Source: SYAN01 sp964406345
Lineage (GTDB): Bacteria > Actinomycetota > Actinomycetes > Nanopelagicales > Nanopelagicaceae
Assembly: GCA_964406345.1 (NCBI GenBank)
Contig: CAYORK010000010.1
Location: forward strand, 1 to 40,569
Length of the DNA stretch: 40,569 nt
Direction of reading: 5' to 3'
The notes beneath the pieces are model-generated. The model did not search any database and was not told the DNA's origin. It saw only the letters and a program-made list of their open reading frames with translations. The translations under genes were made by a program, and so were the position numbers. Positions 7,144 through 15,171 of the stretch are shown here, piece after piece. Position 1 is the first letter of the stretch. The number at the start of each line of letters is the position of its first letter.

Positions 7144-8402
7144 CAAATCCAACTCTCCAACCACATGCGTGATTTCCATTGGTCATAGGTGATCACTTCC
7201 GCAACATGTATGGGTAGGAAGTAGAGGAAGAAGAGGAATACCAGGATCGATCCGGTGGTGAGGATCGCTCTCGCCCTGGGGTGATGTAGCTCAAGTTCAC
7301 GGGCTAGGTAAGCGATAGCGAGGATCAGGAATGGCAATATCGAGATCGCATAGAAGGTGAACATCGTCCGATCTGGAAAGAGGAACCACGGGAGGAAACC
7401 TGCAGAGAATGCCGAGAGGACTAAGAGCGCATTCCTATCTCTGCGGCTGATGAGGTAACCAATGAGGCTCGCTACCGCGATAGTGCCCAACCACCAGATC
7501 AAAGGGTTTCCGAGTGCAAGGACTTCTTGCGCACACTGCTCTTCACCGCAACCTTTCGGACTCTCGTAGAAGAAGGAAGTCGGTCTACCCATCACGAGCC
7601 AGCTCCATGGGTGTGAACGATAAGGATGTTCGGCATCGAGATTGGAATGGAATCCATAGATCTCTCTATGGAAATTCCAGAGAGCTATCAGTGGGTTCGA
7701 GTCAGAGGTACGCGCCCACCCTCGATCACTGATCAACCAGCCCGTCCACGAGAGAAGATAGATCACGCCAGCAATCGGAAGAGCAAGGAGGATCTTTGCT
7801 CCATCAACGATCTTCATCTCTCGAAGTCCGCGACTCCTCAACTCAATCAAGAGCGCGATAGCGAGGAAGACAACGAGGAAGTAGAGACCACTCCACTTGA
7901 TCGAGATCGCCAAGCCGAGTGCGATACCCATCCAGAGGTATTGCCTCTCAACCAACGCCCAGAATGCGAGGAGCGCGAAGAGAGCAAGGAAGTTGTCGAG
8001 AAGTGCGGTCCTCGACATCACGATTGCCAACCCGTCGATTGCAAGGAGAAAGGCCGCCAAGAGCGCGACCTGCTTCGAAGCGAAGAGGCGAAGGGCAACG
8101 AGATAGATCACCACGACACTGACCACACCGACTAGCGCTGTCGTGAAACGCCAACCGAAGGAGTCATCGCCGAAGATCGCGATTCCGAGGGAGATCAGCC
8201 ACTTTCCGACGCTCGGGTGGACGATGAACTCAGGTTTCGCTCCATCCACCTCGACACCGTTTGCCAGTAGGTCCTTGGCACCATCGACGTAGTAGACCTC
8301 ATCGAAGACGAGGGCATCTGGGCGTGAGAGATTGAGGAATCGAACCAACGTTGCGATGATGACGATGATGGCGAGTGGCACAGACTTAAGTTTGGCCAAC
8401 AT
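7143..8402 (-). CDS. dolichyl-phosphate-mannose-protein mannosyltransferase, Pmt type (419 aa)
   Basis: GT39-family polytopic membrane enzyme transferring mannose from polyprenyl-phosphate mannose to Ser/Thr of exported proteins, coupled to Sec in actinobacteria. Residues 11-22 form the first helix, followed by the conserved first extracytoplasmic loop RPDALVFDEVYYVDGAKDL (28-46) with the catalytic-type Asp/Glu pair. Many further helices follow, as does a WTGWLISD segment. The predicted protein is shorter than many actinobacterial Pmt proteins (500 or more). ATG 8402 is chosen because the first helix begins there and a TAGGCT box lies 7 bases upstream; the longer open frame is antisense to rsmI. 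Its neighbour rsmI, divergent here, is the usual partner. Confidence 0.88.
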   Translation of the reverse strand: MLAKLKSVPLAIIVIIATLVRFLNLSRPDALVFDEVYYVDGAKDLLANGVEVDGAKPEFIVHPSVGKWLISLGIAIFGDDSFGWRFTTALVGVVSVVVIYLVALRLFASKQVALLAAFLLAIDGLAIVMSRTALLDNFLALFALLAFWALVERQYLWMGIALGLAISIKWSGLYFLVVFLAIALLIELRSRGLREMKIVDGAKILLALPIAGVIYLLSWTGWLISDRGWARTSDSNPLIALWNFHREIYGFHSNLDAEHPYRSHPWSWLVMGRPTSFFYESPKGCGEEQCAQEVLALGNPLIWWLGTIAVASLIGYLISRRDRNALLVLSAFSAGFLPWFLFPDRTMFTFYAISILPFLILAIAYLARELELHHPRARAILTTGSILVFLFFLYFLPIHVAEVITYDQWKSRMWLESWI

Positions 8403-8408
8403 AGCGAT

Positions 8409-8415
8409 TAGCCTA
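8409..8415. promoter_or_regulatory. overlapping divergent -10 boxes for pmt and rsmI
   Basis: The heptamer TAGCCTA reads TAGCCT on the plus strand (10 bases before the rsmI ATG) and TAGGCT on the minus strand (7 bases before the pmt ATG). One short element would serve both directions, and polymerase could occupy only one at a time. Confidence 0.45.
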
Positions 8416-8424
8416 CCGACCACT

Positions 8425-9279
8425 ATGGCACCACTCATCGTCGCATCGACTCCGATTGGGAATGTCGGTGATGCGTCAGAACGATTGCGTGAAGCGATCG
8501 TCAGTGCCGACCTCATCGCAGCAGAGGACTCACGTAAGTTCCATCGCCTCGCAAGTGACTTGGGCATTCGCTTCGATGCGCGTCTCCTCTCATTCTTTGA
8601 GGGAAACGAGAGCGATCGGATCCCGACCTTGATCTCGGAGATAGAGTCAGGGAAGAAAGTCCTCCTCCTCACTGATGCTGGCACGCCCGGCGTGAGTGAT
8701 CCCGGTTTCCGATTGATCCGTGCTGTGATCGATCGTGCTCTGCCTCTCACGGTCCTTCCAGGTCCGAGTGCAGTGCTGACTGCATTGCTTTACTCTGGCT
8801 TTCCATCTGCGACCTTCGCCTTCGATGGATTCCTGCCGCGAACCGAGTCGGCTTTGGAGCGTTACCTTGAGCGAATTCAAAGTGAACCTCGAACTGTCGT
8901 GGTCTTCGATTCACCAAGGAGGACATCTGACACCCTGCAAGTCGCACAAAGGGTCTTAGGTGATGCACGCGAGATCGCGATCTGCCGTGAGATGACGAAG
9001 ACTTACGAGGAAGTCTTTCGAGGCACGATCAAGGACGCTCTCACCTGGGCCCAGGGTCGTGATGCGAGTGAAGGCATCAAAGGAGAGATCACACTGGTCT
9101 TCGCACCCTTCGTCGAAGAGCGAGAAGTCAGCGATGAGGTGATCATCATCCGCGCCCGAGAACTCTTCGAGGATGGTTACTCATCGAAGGACCTTGCATC
9201 GATCATCTCGTTGGAGTTCTCGATCTCGAAGCGAAGGGCATATGACCTGGCGAATTCGATCAAGGGTGAAGGAAGTTAG
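8425..9279 (+). CDS. rsmI: 16S rRNA (cytidine-1402-2'-O)-methyltransferase RsmI (284 aa)
   Basis: SAM-dependent methyltransferase of the tetrapyrrole-methylase fold that 2'-O-methylates C1402 in the decoding centre. Visible: N-terminal PLIVASTPIGNVGDAS, AEDSR at about 40, LLTDAGTPGVSDPG, and GPSAVLTALLYSGFPSATFAFDG split across the central domain. The C-terminal small domain contains SKRRAYDLA. The ATG at 8425 is where the family begins; the frame is open further upstream only because it reads antisense through pmt. It heads the rsmI-metG-tatD-rsmA-ispE group, with metG 9 bases downstream. Confidence 0.94.
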   Translation: MAPLIVASTPIGNVGDASERLREAIVSADLIAAEDSRKFHRLASDLGIRFDARLLSFFEGNESDRIPTLISEIESGKKVLLLTDAGTPGVSDPGFRLIRAVIDRALPLTVLPGPSAVLTALLYSGFPSATFAFDGFLPRTESALERYLERIQSEPRTVVVFDSPRRTSDTLQVAQRVLGDAREIAICREMTKTYEEVFRGTIKDALTWAQGRDASEGIKGEITLVFAPFVEEREVSDEVIIIRARELFEDGYSSKDLASIISLEFSISKRRAYDLANSIKGEGS

Positions 9280-9288
9280 GATGCGCCA

Positions 9289-10833
9289 ATGGCCAAGGCC
9301 TTCTACCTCACGACGCCGATCTACTACGTCAATGATGCGCCACATATAGGTCATGCCTACACCACGGTCGCCGGAGATGTGCTGACTCGATGGCATAGAG
9401 CTCGTGGTGAAGAAGTCTGGTATCTCACTGGCACTGATGAGCATGGACAGAAGGTCCTCCGCACTGCAGAAGCGAATCAGGTAGCGCCTCAAGATTGGTG
9501 TGACCGTCTCGTCGAAGAGGCGTGGAAGCCTTTGTGGCGCGATCTCAATATCGCCAATGACGACTTCATTCGCACGACCGAGGATCGTCACATGGTGCGC
9601 GTTCAGCGATTTCTCTCCTCACTGAAGGAGAAGGGTTACATCTACGAAGGGGAGTACGAAGGCCCTTATTGCGTCGGGTGTGAGGAGTTCAAGCTCGAGG
9701 GCGATCTCATCGATGGGAACTGCCCGATCCATTCCAAGCCAGTCGAACGATTGAAGGAGAAGAACTACTTCTTCAAGCTCTCCCACTTTGTCGAGCCACT
9801 CTTGGAGCGCTATCGAAAGAATCCAGAGAGCTGCGAACCAGAGAGTGCGCGTAACGAGGTGATCGCCTTCCTTGAGGGCGGTGTTCAGGACCTCTCCATC
9901 TCGCGATCGAGCTTCTCCTGGGGAATTCCAGTTCCATGGGATGAGAAGGAGGTCGTCTATGTTTGGTTCGATGCTCTCCTCAACTATGCGACTGCTGTCG
10001 GTCTTGGCGATCCCAAGGAGAGTGAACTAGGACGGAAGTTCGAGTCGACATGGCCAGCGAGCGTTCATCTTGTAGGTAAGGACATCTTGCGTTTCCACGC
10101 CGTGATCTGGCCTGCGATGTTGATGGCTGCAGGGTTGCCGTTGCCAGAGAAGGTCTTCGCACATGGCTGGCTATTGGTCGGTGGCGAGAAGATGAGTAAG
10201 AGCAAGCTGACCGGAATCGCACCGCACCAGATAACGGATCACTTCGGCGTCGATGCATTCCGTTATTACTTCCTTCGCGCTATCCCATTCGGCAGTGACG
10301 GCTCTTTCTCATGGGAGGACATGTCTGCGCGCTACACCAGCGAGCTTGCGAATGACTTTGGAAACCTTGCATCGCGTGCCACGGCGATGATCGGAAAGTA
10401 TTGTGAAGGCAGATTGCCAGAACGCAGTGATGCAGAAGTGCTCGCTAGTGCTCTTCGCGAGACTGTGAAGAAGGCGGATGCAGCCTTCCTTCGTCTTGAT
10501 TTTCAAGGCGGTATTGGTGCTGCGATGGAGTTCTGTAAGGCGGTCAATGGTTATCTCACCGAGAAGGAACCATGGATCATCGCAAAGGATCCAACACGTA
10601 TGGGTGAGGTGCACGAGATCCTCTACAACACTGCCGAAGCACTTCGCGCTCTTGCGATCCTGCTGCATCCAGTGATGCCATCGAGTTGTGAACGACTCTG
10701 GTCTTGGATCGGTGGCGAATCGTTGGGCCCGATCACATCGATGCGTATCGATCAGGTTGCTGAGTGGGGGCAACTCCAGCCAGGAACCGAAGTGACGAAG
10801 GGTGATGCCCTCTTCCCGCGTCTGGAGGATTAG
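9289..10833 (+). CDS. metG: methionyl-tRNA synthetase (514 aa)
   Basis: Class I aminoacyl-tRNA synthetase charging tRNA-Met. The HIGH motif is HIGH at 19-22 after TTPIYYVND, and KMSKS is at about 301-305. A reduced zinc knuckle is seen in CVGCEEF and GNCPIH. The anticodon-binding helical domain follows, and there is no C-terminal EMAP/Trbp111 domain, the shorter form common in actinobacteria. ATG 9289 is preceded by AAGGAAGTTAGGA, a purine-rich ribosome-binding region. tatD starts 2 bases after the stop, so coupling is likely. Confidence 0.96.
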   Translation: MAKAFYLTTPIYYVNDAPHIGHAYTTVAGDVLTRWHRARGEEVWYLTGTDEHGQKVLRTAEANQVAPQDWCDRLVEEAWKPLWRDLNIANDDFIRTTEDRHMVRVQRFLSSLKEKGYIYEGEYEGPYCVGCEEFKLEGDLIDGNCPIHSKPVERLKEKNYFFKLSHFVEPLLERYRKNPESCEPESARNEVIAFLEGGVQDLSISRSSFSWGIPVPWDEKEVVYVWFDALLNYATAVGLGDPKESELGRKFESTWPASVHLVGKDILRFHAVIWPAMLMAAGLPLPEKVFAHGWLLVGGEKMSKSKLTGIAPHQITDHFGVDAFRYYFLRAIPFGSDGSFSWEDMSARYTSELANDFGNLASRATAMIGKYCEGRLPERSDAEVLASALRETVKKADAAFLRLDFQGGIGAAMEFCKAVNGYLTEKEPWIIAKDPTRMGEVHEILYNTAEALRALAILLHPVMPSSCERLWSWIGGESLGPITSMRIDQVAEWGQLQPGTEVTKGDALFPRLED

Positions 10834-10835
10834 CC

Positions 10836-11702
10836 GTGGCTGATCGACATAACCGAGATATCGATCGACCTAAGGCCCCGCTACCTGATCCACTTCCCCT
10901 ACCGTGTGTCGATTCGCATGCCCATCTTGAGATTGTCACCAACACCGGAGTCGACGATCCTGCCTTGGATGAAGTGATCGAGGAGAGTAGATCTGTCGGC
11001 ATCGATCGAATCGTCCAGGTCGGTTACTCCGCGGAACAATCGGAGTGGTCTGCTGCACTGGCGCGTCGATTCGATTCCACGGTCCTCGCTGCCGTCGCAC
11101 TTCATCCCAATGAAGCACCTGTCGTCGAAGACCTTGAGGCTGATCTGGCAATCATCGAGCGATTGGCTGATGAGGAACGAGTCCGTGGGATCGGCGAGAC
11201 GGGATTGGACTTCTTCCGTACCGAAGAGGCGCTACAGGAGCGTCAGCGCTACTCGTTCAGACGTCACATAGATATTGCAAAACGTAAAGGCAAGGCGCTG
11301 ATCATCCATGATCGCGATGCTCATCGTGCGGTCCTCGATGTACTTGATGAGGAAGGGGCACCAGAGATCACGATCTTCCATTGCTACTCCGGTGATGTCG
11401 AGATTGCGAAGGAGTGCGTAAGGAAGGGTTACTACCTCTCATTCGCAGGGACATTGACCTTCAAGAATGCACCACACCTTCGTGAGGCGATCCTTGAGGT
11501 GCCGAAGGAACTCTTGCTCGCTGAGACGGATTCCCCGTTCCTTGCTCCGATGCCTTTTCGGGGATACCTCAATACCCCGGCACAGACCGCGCGCACCATC
11601 ACTTTCATGGCTGAGCACCGTGGTGACGACCTTGAGGTTCTGATCGAGAACCTTTCGGCGAATGCCGAGCGCTGTTTCGGCTCTTTCGCCAGTGGCAGAT
11701 GA
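10836..11702 (+). CDS. tatD: TatD-family metal-dependent deoxyribonuclease (288 aa)
   Basis: Amidohydrolase-fold nuclease with 3'-5' DNase activity in characterised members. Metal-site motifs are present in order: CVDSHAHLE (24-32), GETGLDFFR, IIHDRDAH, FHCYSGD and AETDSPFL. Start is GTG 10836, two bases after the metG stop. The first 20 residues are a proline-rich extension not shared by the family core. In most actinobacteria a resuscitation-promoting-factor gene separates tatD from rsmA; here only 6 bases do. Confidence 0.92.
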   Translation: MADRHNRDIDRPKAPLPDPLPLPCVDSHAHLEIVTNTGVDDPALDEVIEESRSVGIDRIVQVGYSAEQSEWSAALARRFDSTVLAAVALHPNEAPVVEDLEADLAIIERLADEERVRGIGETGLDFFRTEEALQERQRYSFRRHIDIAKRKGKALIIHDRDAHRAVLDVLDEEGAPEITIFHCYSGDVEIAKECVRKGYYLSFAGTLTFKNAPHLREAILEVPKELLLAETDSPFLAPMPFRGYLNTPAQTARTITFMAEHRGDDLEVLIENLSANAERCFGSFASGR

Positions 11703-11708
11703 GAAGCG

Positions 11709-12599
11709 ATGAGCGACGCTAGGAAGATCTCACTCCTCGGTGCGACCGAGATCAGGCAGATCGCAGAGGAATTGGGAGTCGTTCCAAGCAAGTCACTTGG
11801 ACAGAACTTCGTCCATGATTCGAATATCTGCGAGAAGATCGTCCGACTTGCTGGGATCACATCGAAAGACCGTGTCGTCGAGATCGGTCCTGGACTTGGA
11901 TCACTCTCGCTCTCGATTGCTCGCACTGGAGCCCATCTCATCGCAGTGGAGATCGATGATCGATTGGCAAGGAGATTGCCGCAGACGTTGCGAAGTCACG
12001 GTGTAGAGGATGGCGCTTTCACTGTGATCGTAAAGGATGCGATGGAGCTCACTGTCCAAGAGATAGAGGGATCCGTTCCTGCTAAGGGTTCGATCAAGGT
12101 TGTCGCGAACCTTCCCTATAACGTCTCGGTACCCGTGCTCATCCACCTCTTGGAGATGGAGAGGATCGAGAGCGCCATGGTGATGGTTCAGAGTGAAGTC
12201 GCTAGGAGATTGGCCGCCAAGCCAGGAAGCAAGGAATATGGCGTTCCAAGTGCGAAAGTCGCTTGGTATGCGGATGCGACATTGAGTGATCACATCCCTC
12301 GGGTCGTCTTCTGGCCAGTTCCTCGCGTCGATTCCTCACTCCTGCAATTGCACATCCGTCGAGCCATCTCAGGCGAGGAGGATCGTCATCTCACCTTCGA
12401 GATCATCGATGCCGCCTTCAACCAACGACGGAAGATGCTGAGAGGTTCGCTCTCTCGACTCATTGCTGAGCGTGCTCCGGATTTGGGCGTGGAGGAGATT
12501 CTCGAACGAGCAGGTATCGACCCTACGGCTCGGGCGGAGTCGATCAGTGTCGAAGGATTTCTCTCCATCGCGCGAGCGATCAGAGCCACCGCACGCTGA
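11709..12599 (+). CDS. rsmA: 16S rRNA adenine N6-dimethyltransferase RsmA/KsgA (296 aa)
   Basis: Dimethylates A1518 and A1519 of 16S rRNA using SAM. The N-terminal KSLGQNFVHD, SAM motif VEIGPGLGSLSLSIA (from about 57), catalytic NLPYNVSVP (from about 134) and the C-terminal helical domain with FNQRRKMLRGSL are all present. Full length. It overlaps nothing, but with a 6-base gap from tatD it is clearly in the same operon. Confidence 0.96.
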   Translation: MSDARKISLLGATEIRQIAEELGVVPSKSLGQNFVHDSNICEKIVRLAGITSKDRVVEIGPGLGSLSLSIARTGAHLIAVEIDDRLARRLPQTLRSHGVEDGAFTVIVKDAMELTVQEIEGSVPAKGSIKVVANLPYNVSVPVLIHLLEMERIESAMVMVQSEVARRLAAKPGSKEYGVPSAKVAWYADATLSDHIPRVVFWPVPRVDSSLLQLHIRRAISGEEDRHLTFEIIDAAFNQRRKMLRGSLSRLIAERAPDLGVEEILERAGIDPTARAESISVEGFLSIARAIRATAR

Positions 12600-12627
12600 G
12601 GGCGAGAAGCCGACTCGCACCTAGGAC

Positions 12628-12633
12628 TAGGGT
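12628..12633 (+). promoter_or_regulatory. -10 box TAGGGT for ispE (leaderless)
   Basis: TAGGGT ends 7 bases before the GTG start of ispE. It gives ispE its own promoter in the 41-bp spacer after rsmA. Confidence 0.45.
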
Positions 12634-12640
12634 TCCAACC

Positions 12641-13567
12641 GTGGCAATCCATCACGTGACCGTTCGCGTACCGGGCAAAGTCAATCTCCAACTCTCGGTA
12701 GGCCCAAGGCGCAGCGATGGTTTTCATGAGATCGCCACTGTCTTCCAGGCTGTCTCACTTTTCGATGATGTGAAGGTCACTCTCACCAATGATATGGATC
12801 GGGATCAGCGCTTCGCGATCGAGATCAAGGCCGATCATCCTCATGGGATACCGACCGATCAGAGCAACCTCGCTTATGTCGCAGCCGACTTGATGTACAA
12901 GAAGTTCAATCTCGACGATGCTCTCGACATCTCGATCAACAAGAACATCCCAGTCGCCGGGGGAATGGCTGGCGGTAGTGCGAACGCTGCCGGAGTCATC
13001 GTCGCCCTGGATTCACTCTTCAGTCTTGGTCTAACGCGAGCAGAGATGGAAGAGATCGGCTCTGAGATCGGAAGCGATGTGCCATTCTCCATCGCGGGTG
13101 GAACCGCAATCGGTACTGGACGAGGTGAACAACTCACACCAGCGCTCGCGCGGGGAAGCTATTCCTGGGTCTTCGCACTCTCGAGCAACGGTCTCTCCAC
13201 TCCTGCGATCTATGGCGAGTGTGACCGCTTGCGTGAAGGTATGGAGATCTCCTCACCACAGGTGAGTGAGTCACTGATGCATGCACTGCGCTCCGCCGAT
13301 GCGAAGGCGCTTGGTAAGGCGCTTCAGAACGACTTACAACCGGCAGCATGCTCAATAAGACCTGCTCTGCGATTGATCCTCGATGTCGGTATGGATTACG
13401 GGGCCCTTGGTGGCATCGTCTCTGGATCTGGACCGACGGTGGCATTCCTCGCTGAAGATGAGGATCATGCCCTCGATCTCGTGGTTGCCCTCACATCAAG
13501 TGGAGTAGTGGGCAATGTCGTGCGTGCGAGCGGACCTGTAGTCGGCGCAACGGTGATCGACCGATAA
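12641..13567 (+). CDS. ispE: 4-diphosphocytidyl-2-C-methyl-D-erythritol kinase (308 aa)
   Basis: GHMP kinase of the MEP isoprenoid pathway phosphorylating CDP-ME with ATP. The substrate Lys in PGKVNLQLSV near residue 12 and the glycine-rich ATP loop VAGGMAGGSANAA (about 105-117) mark the family. DVPFSIAGGTAIGTGRGE and the C-terminal VSGSGPTVAFL are also typical. GTG start at 12641 follows a TAGGGT box at leaderless distance. tRNA-Gln begins 9 bases downstream and is probably part of the same transcript. Confidence 0.94.
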   Translation: MAIHHVTVRVPGKVNLQLSVGPRRSDGFHEIATVFQAVSLFDDVKVTLTNDMDRDQRFAIEIKADHPHGIPTDQSNLAYVAADLMYKKFNLDDALDISINKNIPVAGGMAGGSANAAGVIVALDSLFSLGLTRAEMEEIGSEIGSDVPFSIAGGTAIGTGRGEQLTPALARGSYSWVFALSSNGLSTPAIYGECDRLREGMEISSPQVSESLMHALRSADAKALGKALQNDLQPAACSIRPALRLILDVGMDYGALGGIVSGSGPTVAFLAEDEDHALDLVVALTSSGVVGNVVRASGPVVGATVIDR

Positions 13568-13576
13568 ACTACAGGC

Positions 13577-13648
13577 TCCTCCATTGTGTAGTGGCTAGCA
13601 CATGGGCCTTTGAAGCCCAGGGTCCTGGATCGATACCAGGTGGAGGAG
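13577..13648 (+). tRNA. tRNA-Gln (UUG), CCA encoded
   Basis: A 72-nt cloverleaf: acceptor TCCTCCA / TGGAGGA, discriminator G, and genomic CCA at 13649-13651. The anticodon stem TGGGC/GCCCA encloses loop CTTTGAA, giving anticodon TTG (glutamine). Variable loop 4 nt; T stem CCTGG/CCAGG with loop ATCGATA, so the normally invariant T54 is A. Lies between ispE and glmU, a common actinobacterial position. Confidence 0.95.
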
Positions 13649-13705
13649 CCATGTAAGTAAATCTCCGCTAGTGATCGACATTCCTTTCGCTTCACTCTGA
13701 AGCAA

Positions 13706-13711
13706 TAGAAT
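13706..13711 (+). promoter_or_regulatory. -10 box TAGAAT for glmU (leaderless)
   Basis: TAGAAT ends exactly 6 bases before ATG 13718. No convincing -35 is seen. The same hexamer overlaps the stop codons of mfd and mazG. Confidence 0.6.
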
Positions 13712-13717
13712 GTCGTC

Positions 13718-15169
13718 ATGGATTTGGCGATCATCCTGGCAGCTGGAGAAGGAACCAGGATGAGATCAGCCCAAGCGAAGGTCCTCCACGAAATCGCAGG
13801 TCGTTCCCTCATTGGACATGTCCTCGCCGCACTCGATCACCTCTCTCCGAGAGAGAAAGCAATAGTCGTCGGTGCGAAGCGCGAAGCGGTTGAGAGTCAT
13901 CTCAAAGAGATCGCACCTGATGCCCTCCTCGTCCATCAAGAGATACGTAATGGAACCGGTGCTGCGGCACGTCTTGCACTCGAAGCATTCGTGGCGAAGC
14001 AGGGAAGTGTGGCGAGGCAGGGAAGTACTCCATCAACCGTGATCGTCATGGCCGGCGATACGCCACTACTTACTGGAGCATCGCTCCGTTCGCTCCAATC
14101 GCGCCATCTCGAGGCGAAGGCAAAGGCCACGGTGCTCACCGCTGAAGTCTTCGATCCGACGGGTTATGGCCGGATCATCCGTGATGACCAAGGACGCATC
14201 TCTCGGATCGTTGAAGAGAAGGATTGCAAGGAGTTCGAGAAGGAGATCGATGAGATCAACTCTGGCGTCTATCTCTTCGACTTCGACGCACTTCGAAGTG
14301 CTCTCGCGGAGCTTTCAACCGATAACGCTCAAGGTGAGGAGTATTTGACCGATGTCATCTCTATCCTGCAGCGCAAGGGTGAAGTCGTCGCCGCGGAGTT
14401 GATCCAGGACGAGACCGAGATCATCGGAGTCAATGATCGTAGGCAGCTAGCGATAGCGACGAGCGTGATGCGAGAGCGGATCAATGACGCGTTGATGCTC
14501 AGCGGCGTGACCATCACCGACCCTCTCACCACTTGGGTCGATGTGACTGTGGAGATCGCGCCTGATGTCACTTTGCTGCCGGGTACGCAACTGCTTGGCA
14601 GAACTATCGTGGAGACCGGAGCGACGATCGGACCACGTTCTACCCTGATCGACTCCTCCGTTGGACAGGATGCTCGCGTCATCGAGTCTCATGTGCGCGG
14701 CGCTGCGATCGGTTATCAGGTACAAGTTGGACCATTCAGTTTCTTGCGTGAAGGAACCGAACTTGCCACCGGATCCCGAGTTGGGGCCTATGTGGAAGTG
14801 AAGAACTCGCTAGTGGGTGAGGGGAGCAAGGTCCCTCATCTCTCCTATGTTGGGGACGCGACCATCGGCAGAGAGACCAACATCGGAGCGGCGACAGTCT
14901 TCGTCAATTATGACGGCGTGGAGAAGCACCGTACTGAAGTAGGTGACCATGTCCGTATTGGTAGTGACACGATGTTGGTCGCGCCAGTGACGATCGGGGA
15001 TGGCGCATACACTGCCGCCGGTTCTGTTATCACTGAGGATGTGCCACCAGGAGCGATGGGTGTCGGTAGGTCAAGGCAGAGCAACATCTTGGATTGGGTA
15101 TTGCGACGAAGGCCGAATACCAAGTCGGCTGAGGCGGCAAGCAAGAGATCGAAGAGAGCGGAGAGCTAG
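13718..15169 (+). CDS. glmU: bifunctional N-acetylglucosamine-1-phosphate uridyltransferase / glucosamine-1-phosphate acetyltransferase (483 aa)
   Basis: Makes UDP-GlcNAc for peptidoglycan. N-terminal pyrophosphorylase: LAAGEGTRMRSAQAKVLHE (7-25), GDTPLL, and the EEKD/GVYLF region. C-terminal left-handed beta-helix acetyltransferase: NYDGVEKHRTEVGD at about 397-410 and LVAPVTIGDGAYTAAGSV. A perfect in-frame 18-nt duplication (13991-14026) gives VAKQGS-VARQGS in a surface loop of the uridyltransferase domain. Leaderless promoter upstream. prs follows after 2 bases. Confidence 0.95.
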   Translation: MDLAIILAAGEGTRMRSAQAKVLHEIAGRSLIGHVLAALDHLSPREKAIVVGAKREAVESHLKEIAPDALLVHQEIRNGTGAAARLALEAFVAKQGSVARQGSTPSTVIVMAGDTPLLTGASLRSLQSRHLEAKAKATVLTAEVFDPTGYGRIIRDDQGRISRIVEEKDCKEFEKEIDEINSGVYLFDFDALRSALAELSTDNAQGEEYLTDVISILQRKGEVVAAELIQDETEIIGVNDRRQLAIATSVMRERINDALMLSGVTITDPLTTWVDVTVEIAPDVTLLPGTQLLGRTIVETGATIGPRSTLIDSSVGQDARVIESHVRGAAIGYQVQVGPFSFLREGTELATGSRVGAYVEVKNSLVGEGSKVPHLSYVGDATIGRETNIGAATVFVNYDGVEKHRTEVGDHVRIGSDTMLVAPVTIGDGAYTAAGSVITEDVPPGAMGVGRSRQSNILDWVLRRRPNTKSAEAASKRSKRAES

Positions 15170-15171
15170 CG

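Noticed and set aside
8403..8750. N-terminal extension of pmt to 535 residues
   Set aside because: The extra part is antisense to rsmI, hydrophilic and Arg-rich; the first membrane helix and promoter fit ATG 8402.
13574..13651. 78-nt tRNA beginning with GGCTCCT
   Set aside because: An alternative acceptor pairing; the 72-nt form with TCCTCCA and encoded CCA matches tRNA-Gln geometry.
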